DNA from: Amanita rubescens
Lineage: Eukaryota; Basidiomycota; Agaricomycetes; Agaricales; Amanitaceae
Length of the DNA stretch: 64,000 bases
Reading direction: 5' to 3'
Assembly (NCBI GenBank): GCA_015039365.1
Contig: WION01000148.1
Span: 60,038 to 124,037, forward strand
In this document: one piece after another, positions 28,929 to 40,269 of the stretch
Layout: every line of letters begins with the position of its first letter
Numbering within the stretch: the first letter of the stretch is position 1
Notes under the pieces: model-generated
Told to the model about the DNA's origin: nothing
What the model saw: only the letters and a program-made list of their open reading frames with translations
Database searches by the model: none
Program-made: the position numbers and the translations under genes

Positions 28929-31746
28929 TCAACTAATTTTTTTCTGCTTTGCCTTAAGAAGCTTGTCCAGTTCTTGCTTGTAACTGTGTGTAGTGTGATG
29001 TTCAGGTCCCATAACTTGTTGCATAGTCTGGACTGCATGAGATAGTAAAGCCTCTGCTTCATTAAGCCTTTCCTGACTTTTATATGTCAAGGCCAAATCA
29101 GCCATGACCTGAAGGGTGTCTGGATGTTCTGACCCAAGCTTTACTTTCCTTGCATGCACAACTTCTATCTGCAGTTTCTCTGCCTCATCCCACCTTCCCT
29201 GATTATGGTATGTTAATGCCAAATTCTTCATGGTAATGAGAGTAGTTGGGTGGTCTGATCCCAAATTTACTTTCCATTTATTTATCACTTCTACCTGCAG
29301 CTTCTCTGCCTCATCCCACCTTCCCTGTTTCATGTGCATTGATGCCAAATTGTTCATGGATGTGAGAGTGTTTGGATGGTCTGATCCCAGCTTTACTTTC
29401 CGTGCCTTCATCACTGCTACCAGCAGCTTTGCTGCCTCATCCTGCCTTCCCCGATTACAGTATGATAATGCCAAATTGTTCATGGCAGTGAGAGTGTGTG
29501 GATGATCTGATCCCAGCTGTACTTTCCATGCCTTCATCACTTCTAACTGCAGATTCTCTGCCTCTTGCCACCTTCCCTGCTTCTGGTATGTCAATCCCAA
29601 ATTGCCCATAATAGCAAGAGTGCTCGGATGGTCTGACCCTAGCTTTACTTTCTGTGCACTCATCACTTCTACCTGCAGATTCTCTGCCTCATCCCATCTT
29701 CCCTGCATCTGGTATGTTAATGCTAAATTACTCAGGGTACTGAGAGTGACTGGATGGTCTGATCCCAGCTGTACTTTCTGTGCCTTCATCACTTCTACCT
29801 GCAATTTCTCTGCCTCACCCAACCTCCCCTGATTCTGGTATGTTGATGCCAAATTGTTGATGGTAGTGAGAGTGTCTGGATGGTGTGATCCTAGTGTTAC
29901 TTTCCATGCCTTCATCACTTCTACCTGCAGCTTCTCTGCCTCATCCCACCTTCCCTGATCCCGGTATGTTAATGCCAAATCACTCATGGTACTGAGAGTA
30001 GCTGGATGGTCTGATCCCAGCATTACTTTCCTTGCATTCATCACTTCTATCTGCAATTTCTCTGCCTCCTTCCACCTTCCCTGATTCAAGTATACAAATG
30101 CCAGATTCTTCATGATAGCAAGCATGTCTGCATGGTCTGATCCAAGCATTGCCTTCTTCTCACTAACTTCTGCATTCAAAATCTTCTCTGCTTCATTCCA
30201 GCTTCCAATATGATCAAATACAATTGAAAACCTGACATATTCATGACCATAATATTTCTCTTGCAACCTCAATTCTTGTCCATGCAGAAGGTTTGACCTA
30301 ATTTGTGGTGCAAGTAGTCTGCAGAATGCATGATTATCAATTTTCCAGTCAGGAACTATTGAGCAAGATAACAAGGCTCGTGCCCTGTGATAGTTATGAA
30401 TAGCATCTGTTTGTGGCATGCAGCCCCTGCTCCAGGAACTTACTAACAGGTGCATTGAATACAGATGATTTGCAACACTGATCAATGAAAATGAAAGCAA
30501 AACTTGTATCCCATCCAAAAATTGGATTCTGTCCCATTCACCAACTTCATCTATAAACAAGGTCTGATGGTTCAATAGTGTCATTGGAAAATCTGAATCT
30601 GCTGTATCAACATTCCCATTCATGTAATTCTCTGCAGCATTTTCAAATAGCTCCTCAGGTATATTTTCATGATTTAGAAAGGCAAAAATCCTCAACAAGC
30701 CAATTGCATTTTGTGCTGCCTCAGCTTCTTCTGCATTTTTGTTTAGTGTCATTTGCTGAATTTTTTGAAATGAAATATCCCATGTCCCATATGCAGATCT
30801 CCCATAACCAGATGCTCCCTTGAACTCTTTCTTTGACATCAGCTTCTGTTTATTCTTTTGGTATAATTTGAGGTAATCATTGATACCACACCCAGATTTA
30901 TGGATGTATGCTCCTGCTTGGTCAAGGGCAAGTGGGATTCCACCCAATTCCAACACCATCTTTTTGGCCACATTTCTAACATCATCAGATGTCCCATCCA
31001 GCATGGCAGACCTCAAAAACAAAGCAACAGCCTCATCCTCTTCCATAGCAAGAACATTTGATGAACCCAATACAAGTCTCTTTAATTCCCCATTCCTACT
31101 GGTAATCAGGATGTTTCCTGCCACCCCTGGTGGGAGGAACTTCTCAACTACTGAATAATCACCATCTGCATTATCATATATGATCAGCCATTTTGGCACT
31201 TGAGAAATCCACTGAAGAACAGATCCAGGTGAGTGCAACACTTCCTTTGGAGCATTTTTGGCCTGAGCTATCTGCATTAGTCCAAGTTCAATGGTAGCCT
31301 CTGATGTAGCATCCAGCCAATGTATGTTAGAAAACCTTGAACATGTCATTCACCAAGTTATCAATATTATATGGTGATATACTCACAAATCAGAATTTTG
31401 CTCAAGGAATCTCAGGCAAATCTGAGTTTTGCCAATACCTCCCAGACCATATAAGAGGAATGATTTCCTCTGCCCATCAGCATAAGAGCTAAAATAATCC
31501 TTCATCCTTTGTAAGTATTCATCTCTACCCACAAAGAAGGTACTGGAATGCTTCAAAGGTGGCAAAGGCGGTAGAAGACTTGGGACAGGGGCTGAATGAA
31601 CATGAATCTGAGAGTTACTGTTCTTAATATGCTTTTAATGAACAATACTTGAATCCAACAACCTCTGTGAATTGGACATTTGTCATGGAGAAGTCATGGG
31701 CCCCATTGAAAAAGTTAGAGTTGGTGGATTGAGGAGGATATGACAT
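28929..31746 (-). CDS. NLR2: NB-ARC / TPR-array STAND protein
   Basis: Exons 31663-31746, 31387-31607 and 28929-31335 sum to 2,712 nt (903 residues); the 84-nt and 221-nt first exons are the same lengths as in NLR1 and NLR3. The N-terminal exon encodes MSYPPQSTNSNFFNGAHDFS and ends QFTE. NB-ARC motifs are GLGGIGKTQ, WLIIYDNADGD, ILITSRNGE, GIPLALDQAGAYI and YSMHLLVSSW. Nine TPRs of 42 residues follow, with the last degenerate (SHAVQTMQQVMGPEH), and a lysine-rich end. The predicted role is non-self or stress sensing, inferred from the family. The leader has a short upstream ORF (MMYPQHIQANK) before a 5'-UTR intron. The Ty3/gypsy element lies 180 nt beyond its stop codon. TPR order matches NLR3 unit by unit. 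Confidence 0.87.
29060..30200 (-). repeat. 126-bp coding tandem repeat (TPR array of NLR2)
   Basis: Nine consecutive units of 42 codons, each with a conserved GRWDEAEKLQVEVM-type helix pair and varying at a few positions (for example KAWKV, KAQKV, KARKV). Units 7-9 correspond closely to units 7-9 of NLR3. Confidence 0.85.
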
Positions 31747-32440
31747 GGTGGAGCCTGGATAGTATAATAGAGATGTTGGGACAAATTCATTATGAGCCAA
31801 GTAAAAATTACCTGATTTCACTTGTTAGCCTGAATATGTTGTGGGTACATCATGATTGCAATTGATGATTGTCAACATTCAGCCCGTTGTGACAGACATG
31901 GAACTTACCCAATTGTTCAATGGCCGAGGTAATTAGTGATGGTGGTCAAGAGCAAGAGACGTCACGCATGTCACGGACCTGGAAAAGGACTCTGTCGGCA
32001 AAGTCCGTCACCCGGTGAACCGACCGCCGCTGGCAGCCATGGCCTACTATTAACGTTGATTTTCGTATGGCCTGCCTGATCACGGGCACTGATGGGACTC
32101 AGATTTGTTGACTGAGATGACAGTGTGCCCAATCTTCCCAGATCAGCGACTCCAATCTTGATTCACCATTCAACTTCCTCCCGTTATATTCAGTGTACAT
32201 CTAACTCGATTACATATTTCTGGCGAAGAAAAGTGAATAAAGAGTACATTAGCATGTAAGGTGTAACTTCAACTTTATAGTAATAATACGATGAATGCCG
32301 CAGTCTGAAGTCACGGTGGTATATTAGATTGCAAGCAGCAAGCCGCGTTGCGTTGTTGCAAGCTTTGCCTTTGACTCGGTTGCATCAAGTCACCGCGTCA
32401 TTGCGAACTACGGTAAGCCCCCACCTCGATGCTGACCGAT
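31747..32440. other. NLR2 upstream region
   Basis: Contains the NLR2 leader and promoter, with sequence related to the upstream regions of NLR1 (14100-14300) and NLR3 (44990-45180), including GTCAAGAGCAA and GTCACGC blocks. Farther out it has weaker similarity to 45230-45420. No gene seen. Confidence 0.5.
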
Positions 32441-32834
32441 TCAAGTCTCCAACTGACCGTCGGCCACTTTGCACGTAACCTGGGTCATGGCCTTCTGGAT
32501 GTGAAATGAAGCCTAGATGGAGAGCGTGTTACTCACATGAGATAAACCGACGAGCCCGTATCGCCACTCCTGCACAAAGTCTTGCGCGCAACAACCGAAG
32601 TTGGCCGTTCTGATCCTGATTACCAAATCCTTGTCGATACTCGAGGATGCGGACTTGCGCAGATTGGACAGGATCGATATCTGGAACCTTGGGTGAATGA
32701 AGGATCTGAGGCCTGCGGAAGAGGGTCAGTCAATGTATACAGAAAGGGATGAGCGCACCTTCGTAGAAGCCGGACCCTTCTGTCCGTCTCCGTTTTCGGC
32801 CTTTGCGTCCTGAACGGCCCGAATACCCAATCAT
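32441..32834 (-). CDS. Small three-exon hypothetical protein
   Basis: Exons 32759-32834, 32537-32712 and 32441-32494 total 306 nt, giving a 101-residue protein (start MIGYSGRSGRKGRKRRRTEG) with three GT-AG junctions and no stop. The first 20 residues are very basic. The middle reads FQISILSNLRKSASSSIDKD and VIRIRTANFGCCAQDFVQEW. Diverged fragments of exons 2-3 occur near 40290-40400, and exon-3-like sequence near 45640-45700, so it belongs to a small dispersed family. The reading frame of the last exon is uncertain because the 45.6-kb copy is open in a different frame. Function unknown. Confidence 0.4.
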
Positions 32835-33039
32835 TTGCTTGGCAAGATGCTATGTAGTCGACACATTCATCCAGCGTTCAGAACGAAATTGAAATCATGG
32901 CGCTAGAAAGGCGATTTCTCGCTTAGCCTTATCCTCCCGGCCCGAACGCAGCAGTTTTTCTATGGGAATAAAGTAAGACTGGGGTATCGACGAGCAAGGA
33001 AAGAACGAGCCATAGTAGTAGATAAAGAAATGGGGTGCG

Positions 33040-33960
33040 AGGAGCGAGATTGGTTATTGAATGTGCGTATGTTTGGTTACGCGAGTTACAAGCGCTTACA
33101 AAAAAGGCAACCGCTACCCAGGACGCAAGATGTGCTCAAGCGACAGCAGCCCTTCTCCTCAGGCATCACTGTATATCACCGACTCGCGTCGTCAAATGAT
33201 TGACATCAGTCAGTACTAATCTTATCTGTAAATACTTCTGCGTAACGCGAATACTCGTATCCACGCGCATGGTTTTTCTTTGCCGGACATCGCTTGGGAA
33301 ATGACTGATGACGTTTTACAGGGACCCGGATGTCAAACCTCTCCGAGGCTTTAGCCGGTCTGTACGATCCATGGAAATGTAAATCGCTTAATTATAATGG
33401 TGATTGTGGGGAAGACTGGTACCTGGGCCTCGTCAACCGGCGCTCTCTGCACCAGAAACTAGGCGGGCATGAGGAACCTTCGCTCCCTGACCCGGAAAAG
33501 GGTCCTCGGTCACATGCGGTGTCTGATACAAATGGTTTAAACTGCGACAGCCGTGCGTCGCAGTAGCGGATATTTTGATCTCCAGGGCAAAGCTACGTCC
33601 CTGCTCAGCGTTATGAACTTGAACAAATTAGAATCGCAAGTCTTGCCAGCCAGCGTACCGCCTGCGCTGCTTTTCGTTTCCCTAGCGCAGGTATATTTTC
33701 ATGTTCTGTGCTTTCCGATTTCCTGTCTTGACCATTGCTTAGTCCATCGGGTCATTCGACGTGCACCTTGAGCATGCGCCGCGTCCATTCTCCATTCTAT
33801 TTCAACGCAACGTCACCCCAGGTCTTTAACACCTGTCAATCTCATTTCGACGGTGCTCATATCTTGCCCTATACCCGTTAACCTTCGCGGGATCGGCTCC
33901 CCTAAGCGTGCTATGCGTTGACATGCTAAGAGCTTTTACCGAAAACGTGTCATCGGGTCG
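33040..33960. repeat. Dispersed repeat, copy B
   Basis: Related to copies A and C. Similarity to copy C starts earlier (GATTGGTTATTGAATGTGCG vs GATTGGTTATGCAAATGTGC, then AAAAGGCAACC). Copy B lacks the last ~300 nt present in A and C. The short open frames inside are not conserved between copies. Confidence 0.65.
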
Positions 33961-34534
33961 CATCTGACATAGCTGCGTGTGGGATGGTCAGGTGGATGAA
34001 ACAATTGTACTGGAACAATGAAGCCTTCAGGTGAGCGGGACTCAGACTGCCGTAAGTGAACGCACTTCCCAACTCAAACCATTACACCAGGTTAACCCGT
34101 TAGCTATCGGTTTTGTTCTGAATATCGAACCGTTTTGATGATATATAAGTACTATAGTTAATATGTCACATGTCTTAATGGTATACAGATCTAATGCAAC
34201 ACGTCCAGGATCAGCGACAGAATACAACAAGGACGAGAGAAAAGATTGTCACATTTGTACTGGTATTTCACGTGATAGATCGGTCGACTGGCTCCAACCA
34301 GTGGGGCCAATGAGAGCGGTTCCAATAGGGAGTTGCCATTGTTGACAGGAGCAGACTTGGTTGACGTGACCGTAGCGCCGGCACCTAAAGGAGAGAATTA
34401 AATGAGTGAGTAACCTGTCTAACAAGGCAGACTTGCAAGAGTCATTGCCGAGGATGATGTGCCCAATGCCCATGCCATCACCACCAGGCCAAGTGATCGC
34501 GCCACGTGTGTTGGTCTGTGTGGAACAGAACTAC
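33961..34534. other. Intergenic, no gene recognised
   Basis: Short overlapping open frames on both strands only. It contains the 3' side of the decayed gene that follows. Confidence 0.35.
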
Positions 34535-35395
34535 TTAGGCGTGAAGGGGCTCTGGTGCCGACGCATGTTCCTCCGATACTGCTGACAGTTGGCAAGACGA
34601 GGGGGACGGGGCTGGGTGAGTGGGAGGCGTTGACGGCTCGCCCTGATAAAAGGTTGAGCTGCCATACATGCCCATTGGCTACGGGTTTGATTGGGAGGAT
34701 CAGGGTGGGGAGGGCGCGTTTGATAGCCTGAGCGAGGCTCACCTCGCCGCCGTCGCCAAGGCATTGCTCGAATCCGCCAGCATTGTATTTAGCGGGCATG
34801 TTTCAGTAGCATCCCGTAACGTCGACGAAGCAGAACAGGCTGGAACTCTGACAAACTTCTGCTCAGCACTTGGTAAGCTTGCCTTCGCGATGGTGATGGT
34901 AATGAAACGGTGCCTACCATCCACTCATGCATTTGTTCGAGTTGACCAAACGCGCTGGGGAAAGCCAATCCACCAATCGCATTGCCTATTGGGGCACAAG
35001 CGAGAGGTTATTAAGCAAGGACAAGGGACAGATAGAAATAGAAAACCGAGGTGCAGATCTTTATCGGCAACGAAATTTGCTTACCATTACCGGTGGCCCC
35101 GTGGGGATCAAGCCATCTTATATGGACAGTGATCATATGCATGAGGAGGCGGAAGGAGCGGACGTCACCACTGACAAAGCTCAAAACAACGTACCTATCC
35201 CTGAATGACGGGCGCCACTGTTAAGAAGGATGAAAAAGTCTAATGGTTACTCACGCCAGCATCGCTTGCAGGGGGATTGATACTTGTCAAGTTACCGACA
35301 CCTAAAACCAAGGTTGCAGATAAAATTCACTCTGCAAGCGCACCTTCAGTGACTTGGATGTAGTCTGGAGTGACGACGTGTGTGCATCAGTATGA
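34535..35395 (-). pseudogene. Decayed secreted glycoprotein gene (macrofage-activating-glycoprotein type)
   Basis: Several exons of a fungal secreted protein family can be recognised: TPDYIQVTEG near 35350, VGNLTSINPPASDAG near 35270, then WLDPHGATGN, NAIGGLAFPSAFGQLEQMHE, GCY*NMPAKYNAGGFEQCLG and PMGMYGSSTFYQGEPSTPPT. The tryptophan expected in the GCYWNMPA block is a TGA stop (34803-34805). The exon before it is shifted or shortened, and the region encoding the central cysteines is poorly preserved. The N-terminal signal-peptide exon was not found. Family members are abundant secreted, cysteine-containing proteins of agarics; their function is not well established. Confidence 0.55.
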
Positions 35396-35746
35396 GGCGC
35401 TCTGAAGATGAATCAGATGTATGTAACATATGTTTAAGATAAGTGTACTTTTACGCACCAGGCAACTTCTCCTTGTTGGAATGAGTGATGAGAAATTCGG
35501 ATGTGCGCTGCCGCCAAAAAGGAAAGGAAAGCCCAGAAAGGAAATGAGGAGGTGATATTCGTGACGGCGTGACAATTTCATCTTGGCCTCGTTCTCGTGG
35601 AATGAGTAATAAACGTTGAGGGCGGCACAAGTGCCGCAAGTCCCGCTACGCCCTGGCCATCGTCACATAATTCCGGAGATAAGGATTTCAGATGCCATTA
35701 CAAGAATACAATTACATCAATAGAGTATAAGACTTAGATTTTAAAT

Positions 35747-36974
35747 TTAGTTTTCCGTCATGACGATATCGCTGGTGTCATTCCCTTCTTCATCGTTTGA
35801 ACCGGCGGTAGCTTTTCCTTTTCCTTTGCCAGATCGCGTCTTCGTCTCTTTCCGCGTCTTTGGGTTGGTGGACGGAGTTTCAACGATCTGTGTTGATTCG
35901 GCCGATGCCAAATGAGAAGTCAGATGGGACAGACTGCGAGGTGGATGCAGAAGGCAGTTCTCCCGTCTTTCTTTTCTTTGAGGAGAACAACGCGTCTAAT
36001 GCGTCGTCTGTTTCGTCACGTTCGGCCAATTGGCTTCGACGGCTGGAAAATCCCGGATTTCCATTGTCTGGCATTTCCATTTCCCCTTCTGAATGTGCGA
36101 CGACGCGAATACGATCAATCAGGAACTGGTAAGTCTGAGAGGAACATCAGAAACAAAGTTGGAAACACAGAATCAGTAAGTACCTTCCGAAGTCCGCTTT
36201 TTTGACGGTCAGGGAGTTCGAATGTGAGCAGCTGGACTTTCATCAGGACTAAAGTTCCTGGACGCAATTTGTCGTACATCTCCCAAGGAGGGATCAGATT
36301 GCCTTCTGCATCTACAATTTCTCGTTGCAAGAGCTTCGCGTTTACGAGACGAAACGCGGGGCCACCGAAATCGGGAAGCAGATGAGGGTCGTAATATGCA
36401 CCGGGAACTATTGGCTTCACCGAATCCGCAGACCTGGTGGTGGCAGGGTGATCATCTCGCGACCGAAACACACGTTTGCCGTTAGTGCGAGAGGTCCCCG
36501 CAATATCTTTACTTGAAGTAGCGAGTGCGGGAGGGACGACATATTTTGGCCCTAAGTGAGTAGCAATCAAATCCGCATCTGCATTCGAGGAGGGAGCACG
36601 GGGGATTTCGGTTACATCTAAGCCAGGCCAACAAACCTCCTGATGCGTCTTGGACAATAGGGGGCGGCTTAATCCACGTCTTACCGTCAAGTTGGTATGT
36701 GACAGTTGCGTTCAAGGCATTGTCATCCGGCTTTTCGATACCCATTGGCACGACGGGTACGGGAACAACATGCGCCGTTCGCCACACGTTGGTTGTGTAG
36801 AGGCAATTCCAATAAACCTTCACATCATTACTCAGCGCCCGGCAAATAAAGAGAACTTGAACTTACTTTTCTCCGGATAGACATTCCTTGTTGTTCTTCT
36901 TTTTTGAATTTCGCATGAATTGTGTTGATTTTAGCAGCAACCTCGTTGAAAGCGATCACGCGAGTTGCAGACAT
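35747..36974 (-). CDS. Conserved-looking hypothetical protein, multi-exon
   Basis: The start is ATG 36974 (MSATRVIAFNEVAAKINTIH, then KKEEQQGMSIRRK with a GTAAGT donor) and the proposed stop is TAA at 35747-35749. The middle contains VYWNCLYTTNVWRTAHVVPV, then YDPHLLPDFGGPAFRLVNAK, EGNLIPPWEMYDKLRPGTLV and LMKVQLLTFELPDRQ. The tail is basic and disordered (FSSKKRKTGELPSAS, then ETKTRSGKGKGKATAGSNDE) and ends IVMTEN. The tail is open in a frame one base different from the preceding exon near 35930, so there is either a small frameshift or a splice I did not resolve. No catalytic motif recognised; the basic tail suggests a nuclear protein. Confidence 0.5.
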
Positions 36975-37507
36975 ATTCGGGAACGTCGATTACCTGCTAA
37001 GATTCGAGCGCCGATAGTCTTATAAAGTGTAGAAATGAAAGGGGGCGGATTCGATCTCATTCCTCAACCACGCGTTATGGAACTCGACCGATTGTCGATC
37101 ACGGAATAGCGGAGAAGAAGTCAGAAAAAGTTCCACAAGGCTTGCCAAAACAAGTAAAGGTCACAAATGTGATTGCGTGATCCTGATCACTGGCAGAAGC
37201 GTCGTACTGAACCCACTACTTACGTAGCGGGAATGTGCGCCACCGCCAAACATCTCAGTATTTCCGATTGTGGGAGAAGACCACACATTTCTGGTCAGAT
37301 TCTGTCAGAATATTTTAGAACGACAGTGCGAAAATGCGGAAAATGGTTTCGTTCACCGCCATATTTGGAGATTTGCGGTCACGGTTACTGATGCTTCGAT
37401 GGCAACATCAACGTTGTCAACAATGTCCATTATGACCACTGGCCTCAGCACCGCAGTACATAAACCAGCAAATCTTGCCGCTCAATGTCTCCTCAGTTCC
37501 TTGCAAG

Positions 37508-39375
37508 ATGTCTTCTATCAATTACTTCACTGTAGCTCTCGCAATCCCCGCTATCGGTCTCCTCGCCCACTTTATTCCATGGCTCTTAGATCCTTGTGGT
37601 GTAAAAGGCCATCCGGGCCCCTTCCTCGCGAAGTTCTCGCATTTCTGGTTGGGCTATGTTAGCAAGATGGGACACCGCTCCGACAGCGTTCACAAAGCCC
37701 ACCAAAAATACGGTATGTATCCCTTTTCGATACGTTATAGCTCGCTAACATGGTCGCGGAACAGGCCCCATAGTTCGCATTGCTCCAAACCACATCTCCG
37801 TCGCCGACCCGGAGGCCCTGAACTCCATCTACGGTCACGGAAACGGTGCTTTAAAATCCGACTTTTATGATGCCTTCGTCTCTATAAGACGCGGCGTGTT
37901 CAACACGCGTGATCGCCCCGAGCATACACGTAAACGCAAGATTATTTCGCACATTTTCTCCCAGAAGAATGTTCTCGAATTTGAGCCCCACCTCAAGCGT
38001 CATGTTCTTCAACTCATCAAGCGGTGGGATCAGTTCCACGACCTCGCTCTCAAAGGAATGTCTGGAAACGATGGAGAAGGTGGATGGGAGGGTAGAGATG
38101 GACGACTCTATCTGAATGTCTTGCCGTGTAAGCTCTGGTTTCACGACGCGTGGTTTACAAAACTGATACAAGAGCCGTCATAGGGGTGAACTATCTGGCG
38201 TTTGACATCATCGGAGACCTCTCATTTGGAGCTCCATTCGGAATGTTAGAATCCGGTAAAGATGTCGCTATGGCCCCAAAACATCATGGCAGCCAACAAG
38301 CCCTGATGAATTCCTACGGCAAACAGGAAATAAATTCGGACGTCATCGGCATTCCCGCTGTTGAGATCCTGAATGGCCGTGGTGACTTTTCCATGTGTAT
38401 AGGTGTGCTGCCTCCCTCCTGGAGGCCGATCGTCAGCAAACTTCCTGGATACCGATTTGGAACCGACTGTGTTCGGTACTTGGCTGGAATATCTATTATG
38501 GCTGTTGCCAAACGATTGGCAAACCCCACCGATCGTAATGATTTGCTCAGCAAATTGCAGAACGGTCGCGACGACGAAGGCAAGCCTTTGGGCGCGGAAG
38601 AACTCACAGCTGAAGCTCAAACTTTCCTAATTGCCGGCTCGGATAGCAGTGCAAAGTAAGTTCAAACAGTAATAGTATACTGCACCTATACTTACGCTGT
38701 CCTAGCTCAATTACCGCTATTATCTATCATATTGCCAGCAATCCCCGCGTCCAGGCGAAACTTCAAAAGGAATTGGATGACCACCTTGGAGCGGAAGACG
38801 ATGTTGTTGCACCCGCTGATCAGGTCAAACTCCTTCCTTATCTCGACGCTTGCGTCAACGAGGCTCTCCGTGTCCACACCACCTCTGGTATTGGCCTTCC
38901 CCGCGTCGCTCCAAAAGGCGGCCTGACGGTGTCGGGTCAATACTTCGCCGAAGGTACCATTCTTAGCGTGCCCAGCTACACCATCCATCGCGATGTCAAT
39001 GTCTGGGGCGAAGATGTCGAAGTTTTCCGACCCGAACGGTGGTTCGAGCGTGATCAGAGTCTTATGCAGAAGACGCTCAACACCTTTTCTGTCGGTCCAA
39101 GGTGAGCAGGATCTTGTTCGCTAACGGTGTCCATTTTGCTGACCGTTGGATGTAGGGCTTGTGTGGGTCGTAATCTGGCCATGATGGAGATGCGCATTGT
39201 TGCTGCTTCACTTTTCCGCCGGTATAGCTTTGTTCTTGAGCGACCCGAAGAACAGGTTAGTGTTTCCCGGGAACTGAGGAGTTTGTGCCTAACCTGTTAT
39301 GCTTAGGTCGAAATATGGGAGGGATTCTTAAGGAAGCTGGTCTCTTGCAGACTTGGCATTAGGCGACGTGATTGA
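37508..39375 (+). CDS. Cytochrome P450, CYP53-like (benzoate 4-hydroxylase)
   Basis: Six exons (37508-37712, 37765-38127, 38184-38655, 38706-39101, 39156-39255, 39307-39375) total 1,605 nt, giving 534 residues, all joined by GT-AG introns. It starts with a membrane anchor (YFTVALAIPAIGLLAHFIPW). P450 landmarks: NHISVADPEALNSIYGHGNG, VFNTRDRPEHTRKRKIISHI, VNYLAFDIIGDLSFGAPFGM, the I-helix oxygen-binding motif AGSDSSA, the K-helix ExxR as NEALR, FRPERW, and the heme-thiolate motif FSVGPRACVGR with cysteine ligand. These match CYP53, which hydroxylates benzoate at C4 on the ER surface using a P450 reductase, a step in aromatic detoxification. The gene looks complete. Confidence 0.9.
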
Positions 39376-39659
39376 CTTTGAATCTCGCATTTACTCATCT
39401 ATTGGTCATACCTATCTATATTATTTTGACGACCAATGTTTATTAATTATTAGATGTTATGCACTGAATGACAATTGTTTTTTTAGCAATGTCGCGCGAT
39501 CGTCATGAATTACGCAAACGAATGGATTCGTAAGGTACAGTCTAGTTGGACACGACTTTTTATCAGCCTTCTTGCTTCGTATTTTGTTTGGAGCTCTCGC
39601 CAACAGAGCGCGCGCGAAGTGGTTCCATAATCAGCAATCCATTTTTATTACACCTCTAC

Positions 39660-40125
39660 AATGTCGAACGCCAATCGCGGGGACTATTGTCTCGACTCCC
39701 ATTTGAAAACCTAAAGTCTTTGTGCTGCACACTAACTTGAAAGTCAAAGTGACAAACATTGCGATACTCAAAGGCAAGAAACATACAAGCTCCGTTTCCT
39801 GATAGACGTTGTGATTCCTTCAGGAAACTCTCTACTTTCCTGAATTTGCCGACCACTGATTTAGTTCAGCCTTCTTGGTTTATTATGGCCTCGACTTGTT
39901 CGCGCATGGGTTGCACATATTCGGGATGAGCGGCGAGGTCAAATAATGCATCCAGAAACGCCTAGAAGTGCATTGGTTCACGCTATGTACACAAAAAAAA
40001 GGTTTTGCGTACCTTGCGTCGCGGTATCAATTGCAAAGTTGATGAGGAGGATCCGAATGATGTGACTCGTGTAAGGGTTCACGAACGGGTTTATCTGGCC
40101 AATCATCTCCGTACTGCGCTTCCTG
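39660..40125 (-). pseudogene. Truncated cytochrome P450 pseudogene
   Basis: On the minus strand, exon-like pieces of a different P450 family are visible: PYTSHIIRILLINFAIDTAT, then AFLDALFDLAAHPEYVQPMR and EQVEAIINQEG, then a TGA stop (39866-39868) where the family has tryptophan, then VGKFRKVESFLKESQRLSGN and KDFRFSNGS. These cover the I-helix to K-helix region only; the N-terminus, heme-binding cysteine loop and C-terminus are absent. It converges tail-to-tail with the intact CYP53 gene but is not its copy. Confidence 0.7.
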
Positions 40126-40269
40126 CTCAAGGCGTTCCGTGATGAGAGGTTCTAGGTGCTTCATTCCCATTATTCTTCAGGTTTCCTCAAAATGGACGAT
40201 GAAGCTAAGAGAAATCTGTCTTTTCAGTTGGCATCCGGACCATACAACAACTTACCGTCTGACGGGGAT

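Noticed and set aside
34459..35132. Plus-strand ORFs of 90-154 codons opposite the glycoprotein pseudogene
   Set aside because: The minus strand carries recognisable family blocks and splice sites, so the plus-strand frames are shadows.
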